Source of the DNA: CAWAPS01 sp963783945
Lineage (GTDB): Bacteria > Actinomycetota > Acidimicrobiia > Acidimicrobiales > Palsa-688
Reading direction: 5' to 3'
DNA length: 64,000 bases
Assembly: GCA_963783945.1 (NCBI GenBank)
Contig: CAWAPS010000007.1
Span: 62,001 to 126,000 of the forward strand
Shown here: positions 38,167-52,400 of the stretch, in pieces
Layout: each line of letters begins with the position of its first letter
Numbering within the stretch: position 1 is the first letter of the stretch
Position numbers and translations under genes: made by a program
Notes under the pieces: generated by a model
Seen by the model: only the letters and a program-made list of their open reading frames with translations
What the model was told of the DNA's origin: nothing
Database searches by the model: none

Positions 38167-39369
38167 ATGGCCAAACCACGCAGACGACCGGTGCTGCCCG
38201 GTGACATTGAAGGCTTGGATTACTTCGACGCGCTGATGCCCTTGCTGGCGCGACTCAAGGAGATCGGCACCAACCGTGATCGGGCCGGCAACCGCCAGTT
38301 GTTCTACGACCAGTATGTCTGCCTCGTTCTGCTCTACTTTTTTAGCCCTACAATTACGAGCTTGCGCCGCCCTGCAGCAGGCTTCTACCCTCGAGTCCGT
38401 TCAACGTCGACTGGGCATCCGGGCGACGTCCCTTGGCTCTTTTAGTGAAGCCGCACGGTTGTTTGACGCCGAGGCCCTGCACCAAATCCTCCGAGAACTG
38501 GCAGCCAAGGCCGTGCCGCTGGTGCAAGGATCCGATGCGAGCGAGTTGCTCAATCTCACCGCCGTGGACGGCAGTATCTTTCGCGCCTTCCCCCGCATGG
38601 CGTGGGCCCTTTGGAAGGATTCCGAACATCGCGGAGTTAAGTTGCACCTGCATTTCGACGTCTTTTGTGGAATTCCCGACGATGCCTCCCTTACCCACGC
38701 CTCTGGCTCGGAAACGGATCAGTTGCGGGCCATGCTGCGGCCAAAACGGCTGTACGTTATTGATCGCGGCTATCTCGATCACGCGCTTTACCGGGCAATC
38801 GTCAAGGCGGGTTCGTCGTTTATTGGGCGTATCAAAGACAACGCCGCTTATACAGTGAAATCGCAACTCCCGCTCACCACAGCAGACCGCGCGGCTGGCA
38901 TCGTCAGTGACGAGCAGATCAATCGCTTGGGCACATCGCACCACAAGAACGAACTGAAGGGCCATGACCTTCGGTTGATCAAGGTGGAACGGACCAATGA
39001 CGAGGGGAAAATTGAGGCATGGTGGCTGCTGACAAACAGGCTCGACCTTTCTGCTGAACTGGTCGCTCTTGGATATCACTATCGGTGGACGGTAGAACTG
39101 TTTTTCCGCTGGCTGAAATGCGTTCTGGGCTGCAAGCAACTCCTCACGACTTCGAAGAACGGAGTTACTCTGCAGATCTACACTGCCCTGATCGCCAGCC
39201 TGCTCATCGTCCTGTGGACGGGCGCAAACCGGTCAAGCGGACTTGGGAGATGCTGCAGTTCTACTTCCAAGGATGGGCCTCGCTCGAAGAAGTCCAAGCA
39301 CACCTCGAGAAACAAAAACTGATCGCGATCAAGAACCCGGAGGCCAAGGAACCCTCGCAGAAGACCTGA
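38167..39369 (+). CDS. IS4-family DDE transposase, frameshifted
   Basis: GGAGG at 38157-38161 points to ATG 38167 (MAKPRRRPVLPGDIEGLDYF). After a break near 38345 the frame continues with LGSFSEAARLFDAEALHQIL and NLTAVDGSIFRAFPRMAWAL (first catalytic Asp). KRLYVIDRGYLDHALYRAIV follows (second Asp), then GYHYRWTVELFFRWLKCVLG, the Y-R-E-K signature of IS4 enzymes with the catalytic Glu. A second break near 39230 leads to the end at 39369. The reconstructed length of about 400 residues is normal. The element cannot be judged active or dead because the breaks may be sequence errors. Confidence 0.85.
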
Positions 39370-39614
39370 TCAACTGTCGTTTTCCCGTTGAGACACACCA
39401 CCATATTCGCTGTTGAACCTCTGGTGGTGTTTGGCGCTGCGCACGCCAATAACAACTCGTAGCCTTCACATGCCCGGCCCCGCTCGCGGAAGGGCATGCG
39501 CCGCTCGCTTGACTGGCTCTCAACCCACCGATTAACTGCACACCAAAGCAGCACGCCTGCTCGAAAACCGGAGTAGCGACCGGCCCTGAGCAAACCTCGG
39601 GCCGAACAGTATTG

Positions 39615-39633
39615 CCCCCCTTTGCAAGGGGGG
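39615..39633. repeat. Palindrome CCCCCCTT-TGC-AAGGGGGG
   Basis: An 8-bp perfect inverted repeat with a 3-base loop, in the non-coding stretch after the transposase gene. It could stop transcription or be a miniature repeat. Its function is not known. Confidence 0.5.
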
Positions 39634-39823
39634 GAAAGGGACCGGCGGGGCTTTCGCTGGAGCGCGGTGCTTCGAGCGGATCACTGGCGGGTGCGGCCCT
39701 CACCCCCGCTGGCCCCCATTCTTAAGGGGGGAAACTTGTGCAACAAACGCGGAGGGAAACTGCCGCTCCTCGGATCGTGAGTTTTCAACAGCCCACGCTC
39801 GCCCCTCCCAGCGTAGCGAGGTC

Positions 39824-40241
39824 ATTGTTTCATCCGAAGTGGAGATGGACAAGAAGGTTACGCCTGCACCTGGCTCTTTGCCGAGCGCAAAAACCGTGGC
39901 CATTCCGAAAAATCTTCAGAGTTTTTCAAAGCGAATGAGGGGTTTCGCGCGCTTTTGTCGCGTTGAAGACAGCAGAATAAACGCGCTCTCCTGAGCCATC
40001 GGTGTCCGAGGTCTCGAGACAACCCCTAGGTCGCTCTAGGCCGACGCTGTCGGTCCCGTTGCGTGTCGTCTCGCGTCCCCGGTCGATCTTCGGCCCGCCG
40101 TAATGATCGTTCCACGCGCTGCGGATCTCGAGCGCTGTCGGCCGGTCCGTCCCGGCGCCGGGACCTACGTGTTTCGACTGTCAGGAAACTCGAAGGTAGT
40201 GTCGCAATGAGGATAGGGCCCTTCGGGATCGGAGCGATGTC
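39824..40241 (+). repeat. Sigma tail plus kinase leader repeat, copy 2
   Basis: Diverged second copy of 22126-22511, ending at the start codon of kinase 2. Shared words include GGGGTTTCGCGC, CTTTTGTCGCGTTGA and GCGGATCTCGAGC. Confidence 0.75.
39842..39941 (+). pseudogene. ECF sigma factor C-terminal fragment, frame-broken
   Basis: Aligns with the 22151 fragment (ATGGACAAGAAGGTTACG at its start). One indel (ACGCCTGCACC for ACGCTCCGCACC) moves the tail TWLFAERKNRGHSEK out of frame with the ATG. Confidence 0.6.
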
Positions 40242-43200
40242 ATGAACACCCCGTCACCGGTCGAGTCGGTCTTTTTTGCCGCGCTGGGCAAGAAGACAAC
40301 GGCGGAGCGAGCCGATTATCTCGATCACGCCTGCCGTGGCGATGCCGAGCTGCGCCGTGGGGTGGAACGGCTCCTGATGGCCTATCCCCAGGCGGCGGAA
40401 GTCATGGCCCGGCCTGCCGTCGAGCGTCCTGGGGGCGGCGCACCCGACCGTGAACCCCACCCGCCCGATCGCTACCCGGAGTTGGCCCAGGAGATCCGCG
40501 AGCTGTTCCCGGCGATGGTCCAGGTCGAGCAGGCCGAGGGCGGCCGACAGGTCGAGGAGGAGAAGAAGACCGGGGATTCCCGGACCGCGAATTCCCCCCT
40601 GCGCCAGATCGGCGACTACCGGATCCTCCGCGAAATCGGCCGGGGCGGGATGGGGGTCGTGTACGAGGCCGAGCAGATCTCGCTGGGCCGTCGCGTGGCG
40701 CTGAAGGTCCTGCCGCGGCAAGTGGCTGGCGACCGGCTGGTCCAGGAGCGATTCCGCCGCGAGGCCCGCGCTGCGGCACGACTCCATCACACCAACATCG
40801 TGCCGGTCTTCGAGGTGGGGCAGGACGAGGAAGTCCGCTTTTACGCCATGCAGTTCATCCAGGGTCAGGGCCTGGATCGGGTCATCATCGAGCTGCAGCA
40901 GCTCCGCGACCGGGGGGGTTCCGAGCACAAGACCAAGGCAGCCTCCCTGGGCAAGTTGCTCCGGCCCCGCCGCCACCCAGAGCGCCTGCGCCAGGACATG
41001 GTGGCCCCGACAATCGCCGCAGGAGCCGAGGTCAGTGAGGTGTTGCGGTCCATTCTGATCGGTCGGTTCGAACCTGGCAGCCGAGCCTCGGAGCCGGAGC
41101 AAGCCGCACCATCAATGCTGGGCAGCACACGCAACGGAAACCTCGCAACCGCGACGCCGGGCCAATCATCGCGCGACCCAATCCGACGTCGCGCCGGCGG
41201 ACACCCGGACCGAGTGTATGACCGCAGGCGAAATTGACGGCCTCGATAGCCAGGCAGAATTCCACATCGGCGCGCCTCAAGGCGAGCCGGACGCTAACGG
41301 ATCCGGGACGAGGCCTCGGCCTCACAGAGCGACGATAAACCATCTCCTTGGTTCATCGCCCCTCTCCCCGTCGTCCAGCTCCGCGGTCCTGCCCGGGGGT
41401 AGCCAGCTCTCGTCGGTCGACTCGGGCCGGCTTGGGTTCTTCCGCAGCCTGGCGCAGATCGGCCGGCAGGTCGCCGGGGGCCTGGCCTACGCCCACGCGC
41501 GAGGGATCGTCCACCGCGACATCAAGCCGGCGAACTTGCTCCTCGACAACGACGGTGTGGTCTGGATCGCCGACTTCGGCCTGGCCAAGGCGGAAGACGA
41601 AGGGCTGACCCAGAGCGGCGACATCCTGGGGACAATTCGCTACATGGCCCCCGAACGCTTCCGGGGTGAAGGGGATGCTCGGGCCGACGTCTACGCACTG
41701 GGGATGACGCTCTACGAGCTACTCACCCTGCGCCCGGGATTCGACTGCTCGGACCGGCTCAAGCTGATCGAGCAGATCAAGGGCGAGGAACCGGAGCGGC
41801 CGCGGGCCATCGATGCTCGGATACCGCGGGACCTGGAGACGATCGTCTTGAAGGCGATCGAGAAGGACCCGAAGACGCGGTACCCATCGGCCGAGGCGCT
41901 CGGCGAAGACCTGGGACGGTTCCTCGCCGACGAGCCGATCCGGGCTCGTCGCGCGACCCTGACCGAACAAACCGTGCGGTGGTGCCGGCGAAACCCCGCC
42001 GTTGCATCGCTGGTCGCGGCGGTCTTGCTCGCCACGCTCATCGGGGCCGGGTTTGCATCGTTCTACGCCGTTCGCGCGGAGAACGAGCGCGGCAAGGCGG
42101 TTGACCGGGAGCGCGACGCGACTCTCGCGCGGAAAGAAGCCGAGACCGCCTCGGTCCGAGCCATCACCGCGCGTCGGGCCGCCGAGGAATCGGCCGAGGA
42201 GGCGCGGAAACGACTGACGCGTCTCTACGTCTTCTCCGGGGTCCGATACCAGGACGACCGCGACATCACTGCGGCCCTCCTCTGGTTCCATCGAGCGTGG
42301 GAGCAGGATCATGCCGACCCCATGGCCGACGCCGCGCATCGGACGCGGATCGCCGGGGCTCTCGCCGAGATGCCGGACCTGATCGGGGCGTGTTTCCACA
42401 AGACGAAGGTGTGCGACGCCGTCTTCTCGCCGGATGGACGGCGCGTCCTCACCCGGACGGACGGGAACGAGGCTTATCTGTGGGATTACGAGCTAAGCCG
42501 ACTCGCCGCCCCGCCCCTGTCGCACGCCGGCCGGGTGCGGCACATCGCGTATAGTCCCGACGGGAAGTCGGTCGCCACGGCATCGGCCGATGGCACCGGG
42601 TGCGTCTGGGATTCGGCCACCGGGGCCAGGCGTTACACCCTGAAACACGACGGCCCGCTGACCTGGGTCGCGTTCCACCCGGACGGCAAGCGACTGGCGA
42701 CCGCCGCCGAGGACAGGACGGTGCGGATGTGGTCCGCCATCGACGGAAAGCCGATCGCCTGGCGGTTGCCCGTCGACATGGTGATCGAGCATCTGGCATT
42801 CTCCCCCGACGGATCCCGGCTCCTCACCGCCGGCCGGGATAAGCTCGTGCGGGTATGGGATGTCGATCCGCCGAAGGCCATCTCGCCAACGCTCTCCTAC
42901 CGGCAGCCGACGGACACCGAGCGTTACGCGTTCAACCAGGATAGCTGGCCCAAATTCGCGCCCGATGGCCGGGCCGTGCTCAGTTCCGACGGCAAGGGAT
43001 TGGAAGTGTGGGCCGGCGGCGAGAAGGACGCCGTGCGGAAGATCCCCTTCGGCTCGAGATACTGGGTGGTCGAGACGTACTTCGTGCCCGGTACCGACCG
43101 GGTGCTGGTGACCGGAAATACCAATGTGGCGTTGGTGGTCGAGCTCGAGCACGGCCAGGTCGTTCACGAGTTGTCTCATCCGCGGGAAGCCAACCTCGGC

Positions 43201-44703
43201 GCGGTCAGTCCGGATGGCAAGTGGCTGCTCACGTGCAGCAGCGGGGGCATGGTCAGCCTGTGGGACGCGGCCACCGGTCTGCGTGCCGGCCCGCCTCAAC
43301 AGTGCGGCGACTTCTGTAGCGCGGTCGTCTTCACCGCGGACAGCTCCCGGTACCTGGCGGCCAGTCAGGATGGCACGGTACGGGTCTGGACGACAGGGCC
43401 GCGCACTCCGCCCTCCCACCCCTATCGATACGACTGCGGACGCGCGAACCTCCTGGTGACGGTCATGACGGACCAATCGACATTCCGGTCTTACAGCCCG
43501 GACTCGCGGCGCTGGGTGGAATGGACGAATGATGGGAAAGCGTGGTATGGCTCGGGGCCAAACGCCGCGCCGCGCCCGATCTCTCACCCCGGCCCGGTCG
43601 ACGGGGCTCGCTTCAGTGACGATGGCTCGCGGCTGGTCGTTTCCGGCGGTCGAGCCATCCGGGCGTGGGACCCTGAAACCATCGCCCCGGCCGGGCCGGT
43701 CGTGGCGGCAGCCACGCTGATCGATCCGCGCTGGCGCTGGAACACTCGCATTTCGTCCAGTCCGCCGGTCGCCGCCGCGATCCCGGCCGATCCGCGCGAG
43801 AATACCAGGTTAACGCCGGAAATGCTCCGGCCGGTTAACCTGTCCCGGGACGGGACGCGGATCGTCTGCCTGGATGACGAGAAGACGCTCTCCGTGTGGG
43901 ACCTGACGGCCGGCCGGCGCGTGTTCGGCCCGGCCCGTCATCCAGACCCTGGCCCGCGGATCTTCGAGCAGCCGAGCCGTGCGGGATGGGTGAGCGATGC
44001 GTCCCTCTCTCCCGACGGACGCCGCTTGGCGGTCGCGATCGAGTCGACCGGCACGCTGACCGTCTGGGACGTCGACACCGGCGCGATCGTCCACCACAAC
44101 CGGAGGTTCCGTGGATATCTCCGGAAGGTGCAGTTCTCGGACGACGGACGACGGGTCCTGCTGGCGTCGAGTGACGGTAAGGCTCGGATGTATGACGCGG
44201 ACACGGGCATCCCGCTCGGCCCGGCGGTCAGCCAGCCGGGCGGACAGTTGGCGATCGGCGCGAGCCCAGATGGCCGGCGGTTGGCGGTGTACGACGACCA
44301 CGCCCGGGGCGATCGGGTTGCTGGCCGCCAGGCCGTCCCGGATAGCCGGCGGCTGGCGGTAGTCGACGACTACGTCTACGGCTTCCGCATGTTCGACGTG
44401 GAACGGGGCGAGCGGCTCCTGACCATTCCCTACGGCAACCGAACCAGGCCGGCGGCCCTGTGGTTCGACGCCGCCGGTCGGTCGTTGAATGCGGTCGTGG
44501 GAGCCGAGGTGCTCACGTTCCCGCTCCCTCGGTTCGACGTTCCATTCGACGACTCCAAGGCGCTGATGCGGTTCCTGACCGGGCAACAGATCGACCCCAC
44601 CGAGGGTGTTGAGTTCGTCGATCAATCCACGTTCCGGAAGGACCCCGACCACTATCGAGACGTTTTCCTGGCCTGGAAATCACTGCCGGTGGATGGGAGG
44701 TGA
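40242..44703 (+). CDS. Ser/Thr protein kinase with WD40 tail (kinase 2), frameshifted
   Basis: ATG 40242 follows GGGATCGGAGCGATGTC, a leader shared with kinase 3. The N-terminal module (SPVESVFFAALGKKTTAERA) precedes GRGGMGVVYEAEQ (about residue 134) and VALKVL. After the hinge (RFYAMQFIQGQGLDRVIIEL) comes an insert of about 170 residues, broken in frame near 41205. Then follow GIVHRDIKPANLLLD (about 424), ADFGLAKAEDEG and RYMAPERFRGEG. A transmembrane helix at about 586 (VASLVAAVLLATLIGAGF) and a coiled coil lead into WD40 repeats from about residue 716 (VFSPDGRR, IAYSPDGKSVATASADG, LAFSPDGSRLL). Total about 1,487 residues. The WD40 propeller probably senses or scaffolds partners; ligand unknown. 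Confidence 0.88.
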
Positions 44704-44835
44704 AAGGTCCATCCACGACCGACCTTGTCTGTCCGGAGAATCAGCCGTTTCTCTTTTGTCCCGTGCGTCCTGCCGATCCCGATCGCAATCGGTATCGGGA
44801 AGTACGTGATCCCCTACCGTGAGGAGCCCGGATCC

Positions 44836-45968
44836 ATGACCTCCACTTCGACGCGCCGTCTCGTGCGTGGTTTCACGCTGATCGAACTCCTGGTCGTGAT
44901 TGCGATCATAGCCGTCTTGATCGCCCTCTTGTTGCCGGCGGTGCAAGCGGCCCGTGAGGCCGCCGCCGCTCCCAGTGCACCAACAACTTGAAGCAGATCG
45001 CCCTGGCCGCCATGAATTACGAGTCGACCAACGGCTGCTTCCCCGGCGGATCATATTCGGGCACAGTGTTCAACCCCCCTCACTGGGCCACCTATCCGGA
45101 GAACTTCAGTTGCTTCGCTCGCATGCTGCCGTTCTTCGAGCAAGCACCGATCTACAACGCGGCCAATTTCAACCTCTGTTCAGCCGACCCGGGCAACCTG
45201 ACGATTGCCGGCGTGCAGATCAACTCGCTGATCTGCCCGAGCGACACCCAGAACCAGACGATCTCGCTCCCCGCGACGCAGGCGTCCACTGGCGTCACGC
45301 CCGGATGGAGTTTCAATGAGGTGTATCCGTTGCCGGCCGGCAACTGGACCCAGGCATACACCAGCTACGGCGGCAATGCGGGCACCTGGACTTTCGGCTT
45401 CTCGAATCTGATGCCGCCCGCCCCACTCCAGTATTACACCGGCGTGATCTACAACGACAGCTCCGTCAAGATCGCGGGCATCACCGACGGCACCAGCAAC
45501 ACCTTCCTGTTTGCCGAGCACAGCAAGGCGCACCTGTTCATCGTGGATCCGACCTATGCTATCTCGGACAACGCGTGGAACTCCGGCCGCTGGTACGACA
45601 CCCTGTTCGCGACGCTCTATCCTCTCAACATCGGGATCGGCAACAGTCTGCCGATCGGCAGCTCCGGCTACGGATACTTCGGCCCGACGGCGGCAGGGAG
45701 CTTCCACCCCGGTGGTGCGAACTTCGCTTGCTGCGACGGTTCCGTGCACTTCATCAAAAATTCCATCAGCTCCTGGACTTTCAACACCGGCAATAACGAC
45801 GGCTCCGGCGACTCCATGCCGGACGGCACGCTTTACCAGTCCATCGCTGCGACGGCACCTTACTCGAAGACGGGCCACTACCTCGTCAACACTGGCGCGA
45901 CGCTCGGCGTCTACCAGCAGCTCTCGACGCGAGCCGGCGGCGAGGTGATCAGCTCCGATTCGTACTGA
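44836..45968 (+). CDS. DUF1559 domain protein, one-base deletion
   Basis: ATG 44836 gives a pilin-like N-terminus (GFTLIELLVVIAIIAVLIAL then LPAVQAAREAA). At about 44965 the frame breaks exactly inside the invariant EAARRSQCTNNLKQ motif: adding one C restores it, after which CTNNLKQIALAAMNYESTNG continues to the end. The C-terminus has the family HPGGANFACCDGSVHF motif. The reconstructed protein is about 378 residues. It follows kinase 2 by 130 bases and precedes a lipoprotein gene, the same pairing as at 6.9-8.3 kb. Export by a type II-like pseudopilin route is presumed from the N-terminus. Confidence 0.88.
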
Positions 45969-46114
45969 GGATCGCTACCTCGAAGCCAGCGGATCTCGTT
46001 GCTCCGCGGATGAAGTGAGACTCCTCCGTCCCCGAGACAATGCTGTTTCCATCATGCTTCCGCCTTCCCACTGAAACGGTTTCATTCGCCCCCTGCGGTG
46101 AGAGGACTTTCTCG

Positions 46115-46531
46115 ATGTTCAAGATCGCGCGCTCGGGTTGTTTCGTGTTCCTTGGACTTCTCGCCGGTTGCGGTGGGGGAGTTCCCTCGACGTCAGATTC
46201 GGGACCGCCTCCGCCCCACCAAGGGAACCGGATCGCCATTTCAGGCGGCCAGGGATACGTCGAAGTCGTCAAGAAGGAGGTGTCGGGGAGGTCCCCGATC
46301 AGCGCCGAGATCTCCTTCTACTTCCTCAGGAATGACGGCACCACCCCTATTTCGCCATCGCCCGCTGCGGGAACCCTCACCGTCGGGAAGAGGAAGGTGG
46401 ATCTCAAGGCCGAGGGCGACGGTTTGGTCACGCCGACGGGGCTTCCCCTCTTCCCGAAGAGCGGCGTGGATGGGATGCTGAGCGTCAATTTAGATGGCAA
46501 GTCGATCAACATTCCCTTGGGGCTCCGTTGA
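46115..46531 (+). CDS. Lipoprotein downstream of DUF1559
   Basis: ATG 46115 starts a 138-residue protein with a basic start (MFKIARSG), a hydrophobic core and a clear lipobox (LLAGC) at about residue 19. The mature part is a single beta-rich domain with repeated Gly and Val (RIAISGGQGYVEVVKKEVSG, then LTVGKRKVDLKAEGDG). Such carboxypeptidase-regulatory-like or transthyretin-like small lipoproteins are regular partners of DUF1559 genes in planctomycetes. It would be anchored to the outer or cytoplasmic membrane. The function is unknown. Confidence 0.75.
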   Translation: MFKIARSGCFVFLGLLAGCGGGVPSTSDSGPPPPHQGNRIAISGGQGYVEVVKKEVSGRSPISAEISFYFLRNDGTTPISPSPAAGTLTVGKRKVDLKAEGDGLVTPTGLPLFPKSGVDGMLSVNLDGKSINIPLGLR

Positions 46532-46551
46532 AGCGATTCGAGCTGGCAGAA

Positions 46552-46572
46552 CAAAGGGGTCAGGAACCTTTG
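46552..46572. repeat. REP-like inverted repeat CAAAGG...CCTTTG
   Basis: CAAAGG (46552-46557) and CCTTTG (46567-46572) flank GGTCAGGAA in the gap before kinase 3. The core GGGGTCAGGAACCTTT resembles short repeats mobilised by REP-associated transposases in other bacteria; this is from memory, not a search. Confidence 0.4.
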
Positions 46573-46673
46573 TTTCAGATTCCCGCACATGTGGTAGAAT
46601 CCGTCCCTCGCTCGAGGGGTTCCGAGGGAATTCGTCGCATTGAGGGCAGGCCTTCCGGGATCGGAGCGATACC

Positions 46674-49435
<2,762 letters not shown>

Positions 49436-49439
<4 letters not shown>

Positions 49440-52400
49440 ACGAAGCACGACCTCTTCACTGAAGCCCTGAATCGGACCGATCCCGCCGAGCGGGCCACGT
49501 TTCTTGACCAGGCGTGCGCCGGAGACTCGGAACTGCGGCGCAGACTGGAGGAGCGGCTCGCCGCTTACGCCGAGAGCCGCAGCCCGCTCGACCACTCCCC
49601 GTCGCGCCGGCCGAGTCCACGGCGACCGCCGACCAGCAGACCCCAATCGCGACCGGAGAGCACCGGCCTGACTGGGCGACCGAGGCGCTCGCCCGCCCTG
49701 ATCCCGACGCCACCACGGCACGCGAATCGGCGTCCCCCGCGCCCTGCGCAGCCGGCGTCCCGACGGGCGAAGGGATCGGCACCGTCATCGCCGGCCGATA
49801 CACGCTGGTCGACGTCATCGGTGAAGGTGGAATGGGCTCGGTCTACCTGGCCAGTCAGACCGAACCAGTCAAGCGTCAGGTGGCGCTCAAGCTGATCAAG
49901 ACGGGGATGGATTCGCGGGGCGTGTTGGCCCGGTTCGACGCCGAGCGGCAGGCCCTGGCGCTGATGGATCACCCGAACATCGCCCGCATCTACGACGGCG
50001 GCGTCACCCCGGCCGGCCAGCCCTTCTTCGTCATGGAGCTGGTCCAGGGCGTGCCGCTCGCTGAGTACTGCGACGAGCAGCGGCTGACGGTCAAGGCCCG
50101 GCTGGAGCTGTTCGTCTCGGTCTGCCAGGCGGTGCAACATGCCCACCAGAAGGGAATCATCCATCGCGACCTGAAGCCGGGTAACGTGCTGGTGACGGAG
50201 GTGGACGGACGCCCGACTCCGAAGGTGATCGACTTCGGCGTGGCCAAGGCAACCGAGGTCAAGCTGGCCGAGATGAGCTTCGCCGATGTCGGGGTGATCG
50301 TCGGCACCCCGGCCTACATGTCGCCCGAGCAGGCCGACCCGACGTCGATGGACATCGACACACGAACCGACGTTTATGCGCTCGGTGTGATACTCTACGA
50401 ACTGCTCACCGGGTCGCCGCCGCTGCAAGCCAAGGATTTCCAGCGAGGCGCGATCCTGGAGATGCTGCGGATGGTGCGCGAGGTCGACCCGCCCCGGCCG
50501 AGCACCAAGCTGAGCACGGCCGAGGCCCTGCCGAACATCGCGGCCAACCGGAGCATCGAGCCGGCCAAGCTGGCAAAGCTGTTGCAAGGCGAGCTCGACT
50601 GGGTGGTGATGAAGGCGCTGGAGAAGGACCGCACCCGGCGGTACGAGACGGCAAACGGATTCGCCCGCGACATCCAGCGGTATCTCGCCGACGAGGTCGT
50701 CGAGGCCCGCCCGCCGAGCCGCGGCTACCGGCTGAAGAAGCTCTTCAAGCGCAACAAGATCCAGGTGATCGCGGCGAGTGTTGTTCTGCTCACGCTCGTG
50801 GCCGGGATCGTGGGGACGTCGTGGGGAATGTGGGATGCGAACACCGCCCGGGCGGCTGAGCGAAGGCGCGCCGACGGCGAACGAGATGCCAGGATCGACG
50901 CCCAGCGGGCGCGAGACTCGGAAGCCGAACAGCGCGGCATTGCGGTCGCCGAGCGCGACAAGGCGGTTGCCGCAGAGAAGCAGACCGCCATCCAACGTGA
51001 CAAGGCGCTCGCGGCCGAGGCCAAGACCTACGCAATCAACGAGTTCCTCGGCAATGACCTGCTCACTCAGGCCGAGCCGGCGAATAACGCCGTCGAGGAC
51101 AAGGTTACGCTCCTCGAAATCCTCGACCGCGCGGCGGTGAGGGTGGGAACCCGGTTCGCCGGCCAGCCGGAGCTGGAAGGCACACTCCGCCGGACGATTG
51201 CGACGGCTTACCACAGTCTGGCCTCCTGGGAAAAGGCCGAAACTCAGTTGCGCACCGCGCTCGACGCCGAGGGGAAGCGCGATCCAGGATCGTCCGCGGC
51301 CTATAAAGCTCAAGGCGAACTCGCGCACATTCTTGAGCACCGCGGTCGACGGGGCGCCGAGACCTTGAAGATGGCCGAGGAGGCCGCCAGAGGACTCGAA
51401 CGCACGCTCGGCCTCGACCACCCCGACACCCTGGCGACGCTCAACAACCTCGCCGGCACATACAAAGTCGGCGGCAAAGTCCCCGAGGCGATCGCCCTGC
51501 TCGAGCGCGTCCGCGACGCCCAGAGCACAAGCTAGGCCCCGACCACCCCCAAACCCTGGTCACGCTCCATGACCTCGCCACGGCGAACCTTACAGTCGGC
51601 AATTCTCAGGAGGCGATGGCCCTGCTCGAACGCGTTAGCGATGCCCAGATCGCCAAGCTAGGCCCCGACCACCCAGACACCCTGTCCACGCTCGGTAGCC
51701 TCGGCGCGGCAAAGGCAAAAGCCGGCAAGGTCCAGGAGGCAATCGCCCTGCTCGAGCGCGTCCGCGACGCAACGATCCGCAAACGCGGCGCCAACCACAG
51801 CGAGACCCTGGTAACACTCAACAACCTCGCTGCCGCGTACTTCGCCGCCGGTAGGGTCCCCGAGGCGACTGCCCTGTTCGAGCGAATCCGCGATGCCAGA
51901 ATCGCCGCGCTCGGCCCCGATCATCCCGACACCCTGAGCACGCTCACCTACCTCGCCGCGGTGTACCGTTCCGCCGGCAGGCTCCCCGAGGCGACTGCCC
52001 TGTTCGAGCGCGTTCGCGACGCCCAGATCGCCACGCTGGGACCCGACCACCCCGACACACTGATCGTACTCGGTAACCTCGCCGAAACGTACTTGGCCAC
52101 CGGCAAGTTCCGCGAGGCAACGCCTCTGCTCGAGCGCCATCCGCAACGTTCAGGTCGTCAAGCTGGGGCCCGACCACGAAAACAGTCTGACCACGCTCCA
52201 CAACCTCGCTGGCGCGTACCTTGAGCTAGGCAGGTTCCCCGAGGCGATCGGCCTGTACGAGCGTGTCCTCGCCGCGAAGACCGCAACTTCGGGCCGCGAA
52301 CACCCCTCCACCTTCATGACGCTCGATAGCCTCGCCATCGCGTACGGGAGAGCAAAGCAATTCGACAAATCGAGCGCTCTGTTCAAGGAGGAGCTCAGAC

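Larger units (their letters stand above)
37945..39794 (+). mobile_element. IS4-like insertion sequence with 13-bp terminal inverted repeats
   Basis: GGGCTGTTGAAAA at 37945-37957 and its exact complement TTTTCAACAGCCC at 39782-39794 bracket a DDE transposase gene in a 1,850-bp segment. I see no target-site duplication in the immediate flanks. The left end cuts a REP-like hairpin and the right end abuts the sigma-tail repeat. The 410 bases after the transposase are longer than expected, so part may be later insertion. Confidence 0.6.
39370..40241. other. IS right end, hairpin, sigma fossil and kinase 2 leader
   Basis: About 870 bases with no intact gene. It contains the downstream part of the IS, a G/C palindrome, a decayed sigma C-terminus and the leader repeat, listed separately. 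Confidence 0.6.

Noticed and set aside
37945..39794. IS66-type element suggested by the GGGCTGTTGAAAA ends
   Set aside because: The transposase has the Y-R-E-K motif and single-gene layout of IS4-like elements, not the three-gene IS66 set.
49565..51421. 618-codon minus-strand frame
   Set aside because: Antisense to kinase 4, whose motifs are complete; the composition is typical of a shadow frame.
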